A stretch of DNA of 64,000 bases from an uncultured Eubacteriales bacterium (GCA_902801165.1 CADCHI010000008.1:1-64000); one strand, 5' to 3'; positions 25,894-35,432 are shown, counted from the stretch's first letter. Translations and numbers: made by a program. Notes: a model not told the origin generated them from the letters alone.

Positions 25894-25944
25894 GTTAATA
25901 GAAAGGCGGTAGCTGGTGGAAGCCGGCACTGCCGGCCCCTGCGC

Positions 25945-27903
25945 TCAACAGATGCGGATGCCGTAGATGATGCTGCTGCGCGTGCCCACGACGATCATGT
26001 CGTCGAACACGGCGGGCGTGCCCTCGATGTTGCCCCGCAGCTCCACCTCGGCGGCGATGCTGCCGGTGAGTCCGTCCAGCAGGCGCAGCTTGCCGCTGGA
26101 GCTGCCCACCAGCACGTAGCCCTTGCCGGAGGCGGTGTACAGGCAGGTGGGGGAGGACCAGCCGTAGGTGCCCAGGGACTTGGACCAGACGGTCTCGCCG
26201 GTCTGCTTGTCCAGGGCGTACAGCATGCCGCGGGTGTCCTTGGTGCGGCAGATGTGGAAGTAGACCAGGTTGGAAAGGTCCTGCTTGCCCACGGCGGGGG
26301 TGGCGAAGCCGCCGCCGCCGTTGTCGTCGTTCTGGTGGATGGGGTCGGAATCCCGCTTCCAGAGTAACTCACCGGTCAGGGCGTTCAGCTTGAACATCTG
26401 GCAGGTGCCGTTGTGGCCGCGCTTGTCCAGCTCGTTGGTGGCGTACAGGGCCACCACGCCGTCGGACTCGGGCTCGATCACCAGGGAGGCGTCGATATCG
26501 TCCTTGGCATCGAAGCTCCAGACCAGGCGCATGTCGTTCAGGTCCACGCACTGGATGATGCCGATGTTCGTAGCGAAGTAGACGTAGTTGTTGTAGACGG
26601 CGATGGAGTTCTCCGTGCCCACCTTGCCGCCGGCCGTCTGCTGGTAGACGTAGCGGGTGACCTTGGGGTCCACCGTGACCGCGCCGGTGTACTGCTGGGT
26701 GTTCAGCTTTACCTTGTAGAGCACGCCGTTCTCACCGGCGGTGATCATCGTGTCGGTATCGCCGTCCACCAGCGGGGAGCAGTCAAAGGCCTGCCACTTG
26801 CGGTAGGCGTGGGAATCCTTGCCGTTGATGAAGTACAGCTGCTTCTGGTCGATCAGGCTCCAGATGCGGGTGCCGCAGGCCACGCGCTTGCCGCCCACGT
26901 CGTAGATGCCCTGGCCGCAGTACAGCAGCGGTACGCCCCGGGGATCCACGGCCAGACTGCCCTTGATGGGCGCGCCGATGTTGATGGACTTGCGGGTCTC
27001 CTCGCCGTCTGCCAGGTCCAGGAAGTAGATGTGGCCGTCCAGCGTGGCGTAGATGACCTCCGTCAGGCCCTCCTTCGCCTTCTTCGCGCGGTTGATGTTC
27101 ATCTGGGCGCGCAGGTCCGTGGGCCAGCGCACCACGCTCGCCTGGCCGGTCCAGCCCACGCCGGACCACTCGTCCAGGCCGTGGATGCGCTTCTTCCAGG
27201 CCACCAGCAGGTGGGAGGGGTTGTCGGGAATGACGCCGTAGCCGCCGCCGTCCCGATAGTTGCTGCCGCGGAAGGTGGTCACGCCCTCCAGCGTGGCGTA
27301 CTGGGTGGAGGAGCCCATGTGGATCTGCCCCTCGGTGGTGGCGAACACGGTGCTCGCGCTCTCTTCAGAGAAGACCTCCGTGGTGCTCACCAGGTTGTTC
27401 ACCGCCGGGTTCGCGTACTCCGCGCCCGGGGCCGCCATCTGGTGGTAGACCGAGTGCTCCAGGCCGTCGTCCGGCTTTTGCTCCGGGTCCGGCGCGGGCT
27501 CCAGCGTGGCCGTGGAGGCCGGCGTCGCCGGGACCTCCGTGGCGGGAACCTCCGTGGCCGGAATGTCCGTGGGCGCCAGCGTGTTCGTGGCCGTCGGGGC
27601 CTCCACGATGGCCGTCATCACGTCGCTGCCGCTGCCCTGGCCCACCTCCAGCGTGCCCATGGCCGGGGCCGCGATCTCGACCTCCGGGCCGGCTGGGACC
27701 GGCTTCGGGGAAAGGGCGGAGATGGCCAGCAGAGAGCCGCCGCCGATCACCGCCAGTATGCAGGCGGAGGCCGCCGCCGCGTTGATCGTCCGGCGCGCCT
27801 GGGGATATCTCTTGTAAAAGCGGCGCAGGCTGCGCTGGATGCCCGCAGCCGGCAGCGCTCGCTTGGCGTTGCTCTTGCGTCCCTTGGTGTTGCTCGTGCT
27901 CAT
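25945..27903 (-). CDS. Membrane-anchored PQQ-type beta-propeller protein
   Basis: 652 residues. A basic cytoplasmic N-terminus, one transmembrane helix (about 38-65, INAAAASACILAVIGGGSLLAISAL) and a Thr/Pro-rich linker with repeated TEVPAT precede a PQQ-like propeller. Blade repeats such as VIYATLDGHIYFLDLADGEE, GMLYALDKQTGETVWSKSLG and GKLRLLDGLTGSIAAEVEL are clear. No redox cofactor site is evident; such proteins usually serve as surface scaffolds or sensors. The start codon is ATG complementary to 27901-27903. It is probably monocistronic, divergent from the cobalamin operon. Confidence 0.9.
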   Translation of the reverse strand: MSTSNTKGRKSNAKRALPAAGIQRSLRRFYKRYPQARRTINAAAASACILAVIGGGSLLAISALSPKPVPAGPEVEIAAPAMGTLEVGQGSGSDVMTAIVEAPTATNTLAPTDIPATEVPATEVPATPASTATLEPAPDPEQKPDDGLEHSVYHQMAAPGAEYANPAVNNLVSTTEVFSEESASTVFATTEGQIHMGSSTQYATLEGVTTFRGSNYRDGGGYGVIPDNPSHLLVAWKKRIHGLDEWSGVGWTGQASVVRWPTDLRAQMNINRAKKAKEGLTEVIYATLDGHIYFLDLADGEETRKSINIGAPIKGSLAVDPRGVPLLYCGQGIYDVGGKRVACGTRIWSLIDQKQLYFINGKDSHAYRKWQAFDCSPLVDGDTDTMITAGENGVLYKVKLNTQQYTGAVTVDPKVTRYVYQQTAGGKVGTENSIAVYNNYVYFATNIGIIQCVDLNDMRLVWSFDAKDDIDASLVIEPESDGVVALYATNELDKRGHNGTCQMFKLNALTGELLWKRDSDPIHQNDDNGGGGFATPAVGKQDLSNLVYFHICRTKDTRGMLYALDKQTGETVWSKSLGTYGWSSPTCLYTASGKGYVLVGSSSGKLRLLDGLTGSIAAEVELRGNIEGTPAVFDDMIVVGTRSSIIYGIRIC

Positions 27904-27952
27904 CGGTCTGTCATCCTATCATCCGAAAAATGTCTAAATTTTATCATATTTC

Positions 27953-27980
27953 ATTATACAGCATAGTTTTTGAACGACAA
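27953..27980 (-). promoter_or_regulatory. Promoter of the beta-propeller gene
   Basis: Minus strand TTGTCG (27975-27980), 16-bp spacer, TATAAT (27953-27958), in an AT-rich stretch. Confidence 0.65.
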
Positions 27981-28082
27981 TTACAAAAGTATTTCAATAG
28001 TATGAAACTCATGCCGGGCATGAGACCGGCGAAAAACCGCGTCCCGACGGGCCGTGGGACGATATTGCGCCGCCTCGAATAC

Positions 28083-28112
28083 TTGTAACCAGGGCGGCAG
28101 TTGTGCTATACT
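28083..28112 (+). promoter_or_regulatory. Promoter of the cobalamin operon
   Basis: TTGTAA (28083-28088), 18-bp spacer, TATACT (28107-28112), about 70 bp before cbiA. No cobalamin riboswitch fits in this short leader. Confidence 0.65.
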
Positions 28113-28182
28113 TATCTTGGCGTTTTGCGCCGCGAAGAGAACGAAGACGCCGCGCCGGAGGGCGCGGGGAGGAGGCCTGGAC

Positions 28183-29448
28183 ATGCGGATCATGCTGGCG
28201 GGAATCAGCAGCGGCTGCGGCAAGACCACGGCGTCGCTGGCGCTGATGGCGGCGCTGCGGCGGCAGGGAATGGCGGTGGCGCCGTTCAAGTCCGGCCCGG
28301 ACTACATCGATCCCGGGTTCCACCGCGTGGCCTGCGGCAGGCCCTCCCACAACCTGGACGAATGGCTCTGCGCGCCGGAAAGCGTGCGGCAAATACTGGG
28401 CCTGGGCAGCGCCGGCGCGGACATCGCCGTGATTGAGGGCGCCATGGGCTTTTACGACGGCCTGGGCGGCGGCACCCAGTGCAGCGCCTACGCCCTGGCG
28501 AAACACACTGGCACGCCCGTGGTGCTGGTGGTGGACGCCTCCGGCAGCGCCGCCAGCGCGGCGGCCACGGCGCTGGGCTTCATGAAATACCGCCCGGACA
28601 ACACCATTGCCGGGGCGCTGGTGAACCGGGTCTCCGGCGAGCGGCACTTCGAGCTGGTCCGCGAGGCCATGGCGGGCATCGGCCTGCCCTGCGTGGGCTG
28701 GATGCCCAAGGATGCGGGCCTGCACATGCCGGACCGCCATCTGGGCCTGGTGCCGGTGGAGGAGCGGCCCGAGGTGCGCGCGCAGATCGACCGCGCCGCC
28801 GACCTGATCCACATCGACCTGGACGCGCTGCGTCGGGTGGCCTCCCGGGCGGAGGCGATCCCCGAGCCGGCGCCGGACTGGCCGCGGCGCCTTTCGGGCC
28901 TGCGCATCGGCCTCGCGAAGGACGCCGCCTTCTCCTTTACCTACGAGGCGAACCTGATCGCCCTGCGGGGCATGGGGGCGGAGCTGGTACCATTCTCGCC
29001 GCTGGAGGATTTGGCGCTGCCAGAGGGGCTGGACGCCCTGTACCTGCCGGGAGGCTTCCCGGAGGTGTTCGAGGAGCGGTTGAAGGCAAACGCGGCCATG
29101 GCCCAATCGGTGCGGGACGCCGTCGAGGGCGGGCTGCGGGTCTACGCCGAGTGCGGCGGCATGCTGTACCTGGCGATGATCGGCGCGATTCCGCTGCGCT
29201 GGGAGATGACGGGCCGGCTGCAGCGCTTCGGCTACGTCACCGTGACTGACCGGGACGGCTATGCCTTCCCGGCCCATGAGTTCCATCATTCGCTGGTGAC
29301 GCCCACCGAGCCCCTGGATACCCGGTTCGAGGTGGCCAAGGGCGAGCGGCGCTACCGGGAGGGCTATCTATATAAGAACGTGCTGGCCGGCTATCCCCAC
29401 ATCCACTTCTTCGGCCGGCCGGAACTGGCAGAGAGGTTGTTTCTATGA
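28183..29448 (+). CDS. cbiA: Cobyrinate a,c-diamide synthase
   Basis: 421 residues. The N-terminal P-loop ATPase domain begins MRIMLAGISSGCGKTT; EGAMGFYDG follows, and the C-terminal class I glutamine amidotransferase domain contains YAECGGMLYL with the catalytic cysteine near 322. It amidates the a and c side chains of cobyrinate with glutamine and ATP. The ATG at 28183 lies after GGGGAGGAGG. Its stop overlaps the next start (ATGA). It is the first gene of the cobalamin operon. Confidence 0.95.
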   Translation: MRIMLAGISSGCGKTTASLALMAALRRQGMAVAPFKSGPDYIDPGFHRVACGRPSHNLDEWLCAPESVRQILGLGSAGADIAVIEGAMGFYDGLGGGTQCSAYALAKHTGTPVVLVVDASGSAASAAATALGFMKYRPDNTIAGALVNRVSGERHFELVREAMAGIGLPCVGWMPKDAGLHMPDRHLGLVPVEERPEVRAQIDRAADLIHIDLDALRRVASRAEAIPEPAPDWPRRLSGLRIGLAKDAAFSFTYEANLIALRGMGAELVPFSPLEDLALPEGLDALYLPGGFPEVFEERLKANAAMAQSVRDAVEGGLRVYAECGGMLYLAMIGAIPLRWEMTGRLQRFGYVTVTDRDGYAFPAHEFHHSLVTPTEPLDTRFEVAKGERRYREGYLYKNVLAGYPHIHFFGRPELAERLFL

Positions 29449-30440
29449 CGGTGGTGCACGGCGGCGACGTATGGCAGGGGGCTTCCCCGGACGAATATCT
29501 GGATTTTTCCGCCAACCTGAATCCCGAGGGCCCGCCCGACTGGGTGCTGAACGCCATGTCAACGGGGCTTCAACGCGCCCGCTACTATCCCGATCTGCGG
29601 GGGCGCGGGGCCCGGGCGGGCATGGCCGCGCACCTTGGCCTGCCCGAGGACTGCGTGCTGGTCACCTCGGGGGGCATCGAGGCGGCGGCGCTGGCGAGCT
29701 TCGTGCCGGGCCGGCGCATCATCGCCCAGCCCACCTTCCAGGAGTATGGCCGCCTGTGCGATCCTCACGTGGACATCGCCCGGGATGAACTGCGGGATTA
29801 TGCCTTTGAGCGCGGGGACATCGTCTGGATTTGCAATCCCAACAACCCCACCGGCGAGGCCCTGGACCGGGAATCGGTGATCGGGCTGCTGGAGCGCGTC
29901 GAGGCCGCGGGCGGGCTGCTGGTGGTGGACGAGGCCTTCATCGAATACTGCCCGGAGCACAGCGTTGCGGACCTGGCGGCGAGCCGCGACCTGGTGGTGC
30001 TGGGGTCACTCACCAAGGTGCTGGCCATCCCCGGCATCCGGCTGGGCTATCTGGCCGCGAGGCCGGAGCTGATCGCGTGGCTGTCCGATGGGCTGCTGCC
30101 CTGGCGGATCAACTGCGTGGCCGAGGCCGTGGCGGAGGCGCTGCCGGGGCACGAGGCGGATTTTGAACAGACCCGGGCACTGAACACCCGACGGCGGGCG
30201 GCGTTCGCGAAGGGCCTCTCGGTGCTGGGGGCGAAGGTATTTCCCTCCCACGCCAATTTCCTGCTGTGCGATTTCGGCAGGGACATGCGGCCCGCCGTCG
30301 AGCGGCTGAGGCGGGATAAAATCCTCGTTCGCCCCTGCGGCATGTTCCCGGGGCTGACCCACGGCCACGTGCGGCTGTGCGTGCGCACGGAGGCAGAGAA
30401 CCGGCGGCTGATCGAGGCCCTGGGGAGGCTGGAGCGATGA
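29445..30440 (+). CDS. cobD: L-threonine-O-3-phosphate decarboxylase (CobD, aminotransferase fold)
   Basis: 331 residues of the class I/II PLP aminotransferase fold. FSANLNPEGPPDWV near the N-terminus, WICNPNNPTGEAL, and the PLP lysine in SLTKVLAIPGIRLGYL are visible. This fold includes HisC, but the position between cbiA and cobQ argues for CobD, which makes aminopropanol phosphate for the nucleotide loop of B12. Four-base overlaps with both neighbours indicate tight coupling. Confidence 0.9.
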   Translation: MTVVHGGDVWQGASPDEYLDFSANLNPEGPPDWVLNAMSTGLQRARYYPDLRGRGARAGMAAHLGLPEDCVLVTSGGIEAAALASFVPGRRIIAQPTFQEYGRLCDPHVDIARDELRDYAFERGDIVWICNPNNPTGEALDRESVIGLLERVEAAGGLLVVDEAFIEYCPEHSVADLAASRDLVVLGSLTKVLAIPGIRLGYLAARPELIAWLSDGLLPWRINCVAEAVAEALPGHEADFEQTRALNTRRRAAFAKGLSVLGAKVFPSHANFLLCDFGRDMRPAVERLRRDKILVRPCGMFPGLTHGHVRLCVRTEAENRRLIEALGRLER

Positions 30441-30829
30441 GCGAGAAGATCATTGCCGCCTGCGGCAACGACTGCGGGGCCTGCCCGCGGCACCTCCCAA
30501 AGACGGAGGACGAACTGAAAAGGACCGCCGAGCTGTGGATGCGGATCGGCTATCGGGATCACGTGGCTTCCGCCGAAGAGATGGCCTGCGCCGGCTGCAT
30601 GCCGGAGAACTGGTGCCGCTACGGCGTCGTCGGGTGCGTCGCGGAGCGGGGCGTCGCCCACTGCGGGCGGTGCCCGGAGTATCCCTGCCCGAAAATCGAG
30701 GCGTGCTTCCGCGCCACAGAGGCCTTCCGCCCCGGCTGCGAGGCCGCCTGCGCCCCGGAGGAACTGGAGGCGCTGCAAAGGGCGTTCTTTGAAAAGCGGG
30801 AGAACCTGGAGGGCGACGCCCGCCGGTGA
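30437..30829 (+). CDS. DUF3795 cysteine-rich protein
   Basis: 130 residues. Starts MSEKIIAACGNDCGACPRHLP, the typical DUF3795 opening, followed by MACAGCMPENWCRYG and HCGRCPEYPCPKIEACF. About twelve cysteines in paired motifs suggest zinc or Fe-S binding. Its function is unknown. The start overlaps the cobD stop (ATGA), and cobQ follows 24 nt later, so it is a genuine member of the cobalamin operon. Confidence 0.88.
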   Translation: MSEKIIAACGNDCGACPRHLPKTEDELKRTAELWMRIGYRDHVASAEEMACAGCMPENWCRYGVVGCVAERGVAHCGRCPEYPCPKIEACFRATEAFRPGCEAACAPEELEALQRAFFEKRENLEGDARR

Positions 30830-30853
30830 CCGCATCGACAGGAGTGAAGAGCT

Positions 30854-32365
30854 ATGCGAGGAAAGGTGATCATGCTCCAGGGCACGGGCTCGTCGGTGGG
30901 CAAGTCCATGCTCTGCGCGGCGCTGTGCCGCATATTTAAGGAAGACGGACTCAGGGTCGCGCCCTTCAAAAGCCAGAACATGGCGCTGAACAGCTTCGCC
31001 ACGAAGGAGGGGCTGGAGATGGGCCGCGCCCAGGTGGTCCAGGCCCAGGCGGCGGGCATCGAGCCCAGCGTGGAGATGAACCCGATCCTGCTCAAGCCCA
31101 CCAGCGACCGCAAGAGCCAGGTCATCGCCATGGGCAGGCCCCTGGGCAACATGAGCGCGGTGGAGTACCACCACTACAAGCCCAACCTGCGCAAGCTGGT
31201 GAAGGACACCTACGACAGCCTGGAGTCGAAGGTCGACGTGGTGGTGATCGAGGGCGCGGGCAGCCCCGCGGAGATCAACCTGAAGGAGGGCGACCTGGTC
31301 AACATGTGGATGGCCGAGGCCGCCGACGCGCCGGTGCTGCTGGTGGGCGATATCGACCGGGGAGGCGTGTTCGCCTCGCTGTACGGCACCATCATGCTGC
31401 TGGAGCCGGAGGAGCGCGCCCGCATCAAGGGCATGATCATCAACAAGTTCCGGGGCGACGTGAAGATCCTGGAGCCCGGGCTTCGGATGATCGAGGAAAA
31501 GGTGGGCATCCCCGTGGTGGGCGTGGTGCCCTGGACGGACGCCGACATCGAGGACGAGGACAGCGTGTCCGAGCGCTTCAACGCGGTCAGCGGCCGGGGC
31601 GAGATCACCGTGGCGGTGGCGCGGCTGAAGCACATTTCAAACTTCACGGACTTCCAGGCGCTGTCGCTGCACCCCGGGGTGACGCTGAAGTACGCCATGA
31701 GGCCGTCCGATTTTGAAGGCGCGGACGTCATCATCCTCCCGGGCACGAAGAACACCATCGACGACCTGATCGACCTGCGCAACCGGGACATGATCGCCCC
31801 CATCGTGCGCCATGCCCGGGCGGGCAAGCTGCTCATCGGCGTGTGTGGCGGCTACCAGATGCTGGGCCAGGTGCTGCGGGACCCCCACGGCGTGGAGTCC
31901 GCCGCGCCCGAGGTGGCGGGCCTGGGCCTGTTGGACATGGAGGTCGCCTTCCACCCGGAGAAGCGCACCGTGCAAGCCGAGGGCGAGCTCACCGGCGGGC
32001 CGGACTGGCTGGCCCCGCTGGGCGGCGCGCGGATCGAGGGCTACGAGATCCACTCCGGCGCGAACACCTTCGGCCCGGGCTGCCGGTTCTGGATGAAGAA
32101 CGGCGACAACGACGGCGCCTGCAACGCCGCGGGCAACGTGCTGGGCACCTACCTGCACGGGCTGTTCGACGACGGCACGCTGGCGGACGCCGTGGTGCGC
32201 CGCGCCCGGGCGCTGAAGGGTCTGCCGGAGGAGACCGTCTCCGCCGAGCAGGCCGCCGTGAACATGGCCGCCTACCGCGAGCAGCAGTTCGACGTGCTGG
32301 CCAGGGCCGTGCGGGAGAGCCTGGACATGGACAGGGTATACCGGATCCTGAGGGGCGAGGAATGA
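30854..32365 (+). CDS. cobQ: Cobyric acid synthase
   Basis: 503 residues, normal for CobQ/CbiP. MLQGTGSSVGKSMLCAALCRIF is the P-loop, followed by PFKSQNMALNSFAT, EGAGSPAEINL and GDIDRGGVFASLYGT. The glutamine amidotransferase domain has LIGVCGGYQMLG with the nucleophilic cysteine and TYLHGLFDD with the histidine. It amidates side chains b, d, e and g of adenosylcobyrinate diamide. The ATG at 30854 follows AGGAGTGAAG. Its stop overlaps the GNAT gene start. Confidence 0.97.
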   Translation: MRGKVIMLQGTGSSVGKSMLCAALCRIFKEDGLRVAPFKSQNMALNSFATKEGLEMGRAQVVQAQAAGIEPSVEMNPILLKPTSDRKSQVIAMGRPLGNMSAVEYHHYKPNLRKLVKDTYDSLESKVDVVVIEGAGSPAEINLKEGDLVNMWMAEAADAPVLLVGDIDRGGVFASLYGTIMLLEPEERARIKGMIINKFRGDVKILEPGLRMIEEKVGIPVVGVVPWTDADIEDEDSVSERFNAVSGRGEITVAVARLKHISNFTDFQALSLHPGVTLKYAMRPSDFEGADVIILPGTKNTIDDLIDLRNRDMIAPIVRHARAGKLLIGVCGGYQMLGQVLRDPHGVESAAPEVAGLGLLDMEVAFHPEKRTVQAEGELTGGPDWLAPLGGARIEGYEIHSGANTFGPGCRFWMKNGDNDGACNAAGNVLGTYLHGLFDDGTLADAVVRRARALKGLPEETVSAEQAAVNMAAYREQQFDVLARAVRESLDMDRVYRILRGEE

Positions 32366-32853
32366 GCGGAGACGTCCGTCTGGCGCCCATGACGGCGGAG
32401 ATGTATCACGCCTATTTCCGGGAATACCGGAGCGACCCGGACCTGTGCCCGGACAAGGGCCGGTATGCGGATTTTGTCTACGATCCCGATTGGGTGGACC
32501 GCTACATCCGGCGGCAGGCCGAGCGGAACCGGCTGTGCTTCGCCGTCATGAACGGGGAAGAGATGGTCGGGGAGCTGATCCTTCGGGACATCGAGCCCCG
32601 CGTCCGCGCGACCCTGAGCATCTCCATGAAGAACGCGGCCTGCAAGGACCGGGGCTTCGGCACCCGGGCGGAACAGCTGGCGATCGGGTATGCATTCGAC
32701 GTGCTGGACGTTCCCGCGCTCCACGCCGACGCCCTGCTGACCAACGCCCGCAGCCGCCACGTATTGGAGAAGGTGGGCTTTGAGCAGACGGGCGAGGACG
32801 GGACCTTCGCCTATTATCGGATTCTGAGAGAGAAACGGAAGGAGAAAGGCTGA
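32362..32853 (+). CDS. GNAT-family N-acetyltransferase
   Basis: 163 residues, RimJ/RimL-like GNAT fold: VRLAPMTAEMYHAYFREY at the start, MVGELILRDIE, KDRGFGTRAEQLAIGYAFD (the acetyl-CoA pyrophosphate loop) and NARSRHVLEKVGFEQTGE. The acceptor is unknown. Overlap with the cobQ stop (ATGA) shows operon membership. A role in B12 formation is not established and it may be a passenger. Confidence 0.87.
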   Translation: MSGDVRLAPMTAEMYHAYFREYRSDPDLCPDKGRYADFVYDPDWVDRYIRRQAERNRLCFAVMNGEEMVGELILRDIEPRVRATLSISMKNAACKDRGFGTRAEQLAIGYAFDVLDVPALHADALLTNARSRHVLEKVGFEQTGEDGTFAYYRILREKRKEKG

Positions 32854-32903
32854 TTTGCAAAGCCCCTTGGGGCGCATGTCATGGACAGGTCTTTTCGACG
32901 CGG

Positions 32904-32956
32904 CGTCATTCTGAGCGAAGCGGAGCCGCAGGCAAAGCGAAGTCGAAGAATCTGTT
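32904..32956 (+). repeat. GTCATTCTGAGCG-type interspersed repeat
   Basis: GTCATTCTGAGCGAAGCG, a short middle, then AGTCGAAGAATCT. This is the widely dispersed bacterial intergenic repeat type, related to the copy at 39836-39884. It lies just before cbiB, in the gap after the GNAT gene. Confidence 0.75.
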
Positions 32957-33030
32957 TGACCGCGTTGATGACGGCGCCCTTGGGGCGAATGGCGCGGGCC
33001 AATGCCCCCGGCAAATCAGAACAGACGCAT

Positions 33031-33984
33031 ATGCCAACCCACATCCTCGCCCTGCTGGCCGGGGCGCTCATCGACCTGATCGTCGGCGACCCGGAGTGGT
33101 TCTACCACCCGGTGCGGCTGATCGGAAAGTACATCTCCTTCGCGGAAAAGTGGGCGAAGCGGGACAATCCCGCTTCCCGCACCCTGCGCCGCAGGGCGGT
33201 GCTCGTCGCCGTCTCCACGGTGCTGCTGACGGCCGGCGTCACGGCGCTGGTCCTGTACCTGCTGGGGCTGCTGGGCTTCTGGCCCCGCTTCATCGGCATG
33301 GCGCTGATCAGCTGGATGTGCCTGTCCGCACGGAACCTGGCCGACGAGGCCGAGGGCGTGCGCAGGGCCCTGGAGCAGTCGCTGGAGGCGGGCAGGAAGC
33401 GCGTGGGCCGCATCGTGGGCCGGGACACCGCGAACCTCTCCCGGCGGGAGATCCTCTGCGCCACCATCGAGACCGTGGCGGAGAACCTCACCGACGGCGT
33501 GATCTCCCCGATGCTCTACCTGGCCCTGGGCGGGCCGGTGCTGGGCATGGCCTTCAAGGCCGCCAGCACGCTGGACAGCATGATCGGCTACCTGGATGAG
33601 AAGTACCGGGACGTGGGCTGGTTCGCCGCGAAGGCGGACGACGTGTGGAACTACGTGCCCGCGCGGATCACGGCGCTGCTGATGTGCCTGGCCGCCTTCC
33701 CGCTGGGGCTGGACGGCGCGCGCGCCTTCCGCACCGTGCGGCGGGACCACGCCAACCACCTGTCCCCCAACTGCGCCTGGAGCGAGTCCGCCGCGGCGGG
33801 GGCGCTGGGCGTGCAGCTGGGCGGCGACCACGAATACTTCGGCAAGACCGTGCATAAACCCACCATCGGCGACAACCTGCGCCCGCCGGAGGGCGCGGAC
33901 ATCCGCAGGACGAACCTGCTGATGTTCGCCTCGGCGGGGCTGATGCTGGCGGTCATCGCCGCCGTCGGCCTGCTGGTCGGCTGA
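33031..33984 (+). CDS. cbiB: Adenosylcobinamide-phosphate synthase CbiB
   Basis: 317 residues, an integral membrane protein. LIVGDPEWFYHPVRLIGKYI near the N-terminus, RDTANLSRREILCATIETVAENLTDG in the centre, and NHLSPNCAWSESAAAGALGVQLGG are CbiB signatures; several hydrophobic helices separate them. It joins aminopropanol phosphate (from CobD) to adenosylcobyric acid. The ATG at 33031 is placed by homology to the conserved N-terminus; no good ribosome binding site is visible, and a longer frame would run through the repeat upstream. Confidence 0.94.
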   Translation: MPTHILALLAGALIDLIVGDPEWFYHPVRLIGKYISFAEKWAKRDNPASRTLRRRAVLVAVSTVLLTAGVTALVLYLLGLLGFWPRFIGMALISWMCLSARNLADEAEGVRRALEQSLEAGRKRVGRIVGRDTANLSRREILCATIETVAENLTDGVISPMLYLALGGPVLGMAFKAASTLDSMIGYLDEKYRDVGWFAAKADDVWNYVPARITALLMCLAAFPLGLDGARAFRTVRRDHANHLSPNCAWSESAAAGALGVQLGGDHEYFGKTVHKPTIGDNLRPPEGADIRRTNLLMFASAGLMLAVIAAVGLLVG

Positions 33985-34052
33985 AGGCAGACAACAAATA
34001 ATAACGATATTCGGGCCCGGAAGACGGGCCGTATCCCCGGAGGTATCAACAC

Positions 34053-35432
34053 ATGAAGCATTATGACGTCATCATCATCGGCGCGGGCCCGGGCGGCATC
34101 TTCTCCGCCTGGGAACTGACGCAGAAGCGGCCCGACCTGAAGGTGGCCGTGTTTGAGTCCGGCAATCCCCTGGACAAGCGCCGCTGCCCCATCGACGGCA
34201 AGAAGGTGAAGGCCTGCATCAAGTGCCCCAGCTGCGCCATCATGAACGGCTTCGGCGGGGCGGGCGCCTTCTCCGACGGCAAGTACAACATCACCAACGA
34301 CTTCGGCGGCACGCTGTACGAGTACATCGGCCGGGACGAGGCCATGGCGCTGATGCGCTACGTGGACGAGATCAACGTCGCCAACGGCGGCGCGGGCACG
34401 GCGCTGTACTCCACCGCCGGCACCCGGTTCAAGAAGCTGTGCATGCAGAACAAGCTGACGCTGCTGGAGGCCAGCGTGCGCCACCTGGGCACGGACATCA
34501 ACTACGTGGTGCTGGGGAACCTGTTCGAGGCGCTGAAGGACAGGGTGGACTTCTTCTTCAACACCCAGGTGGACGGCATCGAGGTCGTCGGCGCGGACGA
34601 GGGCTTCCGCGTGCGCTGGGCAGATGGGACCGCCGAGTGCCGCCGGTGCGTGGTGTCCGTGGGCCGCAGCGGCAGCAAGTGGATGGAGCAGGTGTGCGGC
34701 GAGCTGGGCATCGGCACCAAGTCCAACCGCGTGGACCTGGGCGTGCGGGTGGAGCTGCCCGCCGTGATCTTCGCCCACATCACCGACGAGCTGTACGAAA
34801 GCAAGATCGTCTACCGCACGGAGAAGTACGAGGACCACGTGCGCACCTTCTGCATGAATCCCCGGGGCATCGTGGTCAACGAGAACACCAACGGCATCGT
34901 CACCGTCAACGGCCACAGCTTCGAGGACGAGGCCCGCAAGACGGACAACACCAACTTCGCGCTGCTGGTGGCGAAGCACTTCTCCGAACCCTTCCGGGAC
35001 AGCAACGGCTACGGCGAGAGCATCGTGCGGCTGTCCAACATGCTGGGCGGCGGGGCCATCGTGCAGCGCTTCGGCGACCTGGAGCGGGGCCGCCGCAGCA
35101 CCCAGAAGCGCATCAACGAGGGCACGGTGAAGCCCACCCTGGCGGCTACCCCCGGCGATTTGAGTCTGGTGCTGCCCAAGCGCATACTGGACGGCATCAT
35201 CGAGATGATCTACGCCCTGGACAAGATCGCCCCCGGCACCGCCAACGACGACACGCTGCTCTACGGCGTGGAGGTCAAGTTCTACAACATGGAGGTGGAG
35301 CTGGACCGCAACCTGGAGACCTGCCACAAGGGGCTGTACGTCATCGGCGACGGCAGCGGCGTGACCCACTCCCTGAGCCACGCCAGCGCCAGCGGCGTGT
35401 TCGTGGCCCGGAGGATCGCCGAGGGGCTCTGA
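34053..35432 (+). CDS. FAD-dependent dehydrogenase (COG2509-like)
   Basis: 459 residues. HYDVIIIGAGPGGIFSAWEL is the dinucleotide-binding Rossmann motif. CIKCPSCAIMNGFGGAGAFSDGKYN, with its cysteines, is the hallmark of the COG2509 flavoproteins, and the C-terminal LYVIGDGSGVTHSLSHASASG the second FAD motif. The substrate is unknown. The ATG at 34053 follows GGAGG. It sits 68 nt after cbiB; a role in corrin reduction is possible but unproven. Confidence 0.9.
   Translation: MKHYDVIIIGAGPGGIFSAWELTQKRPDLKVAVFESGNPLDKRRCPIDGKKVKACIKCPSCAIMNGFGGAGAFSDGKYNITNDFGGTLYEYIGRDEAMALMRYVDEINVANGGAGTALYSTAGTRFKKLCMQNKLTLLEASVRHLGTDINYVVLGNLFEALKDRVDFFFNTQVDGIEVVGADEGFRVRWADGTAECRRCVVSVGRSGSKWMEQVCGELGIGTKSNRVDLGVRVELPAVIFAHITDELYESKIVYRTEKYEDHVRTFCMNPRGIVVNENTNGIVTVNGHSFEDEARKTDNTNFALLVAKHFSEPFRDSNGYGESIVRLSNMLGGGAIVQRFGDLERGRRSTQKRINEGTVKPTLAATPGDLSLVLPKRILDGIIEMIYALDKIAPGTANDDTLLYGVEVKFYNMEVELDRNLETCHKGLYVIGDGSGVTHSLSHASASGVFVARRIAEGL

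Noticed and set aside
28113..28182. Cobalamin riboswitch before cbiA
   Set aside because: The leader between the -10 box and cbiA is only about 70 nt and lacks the GCCACTG box.
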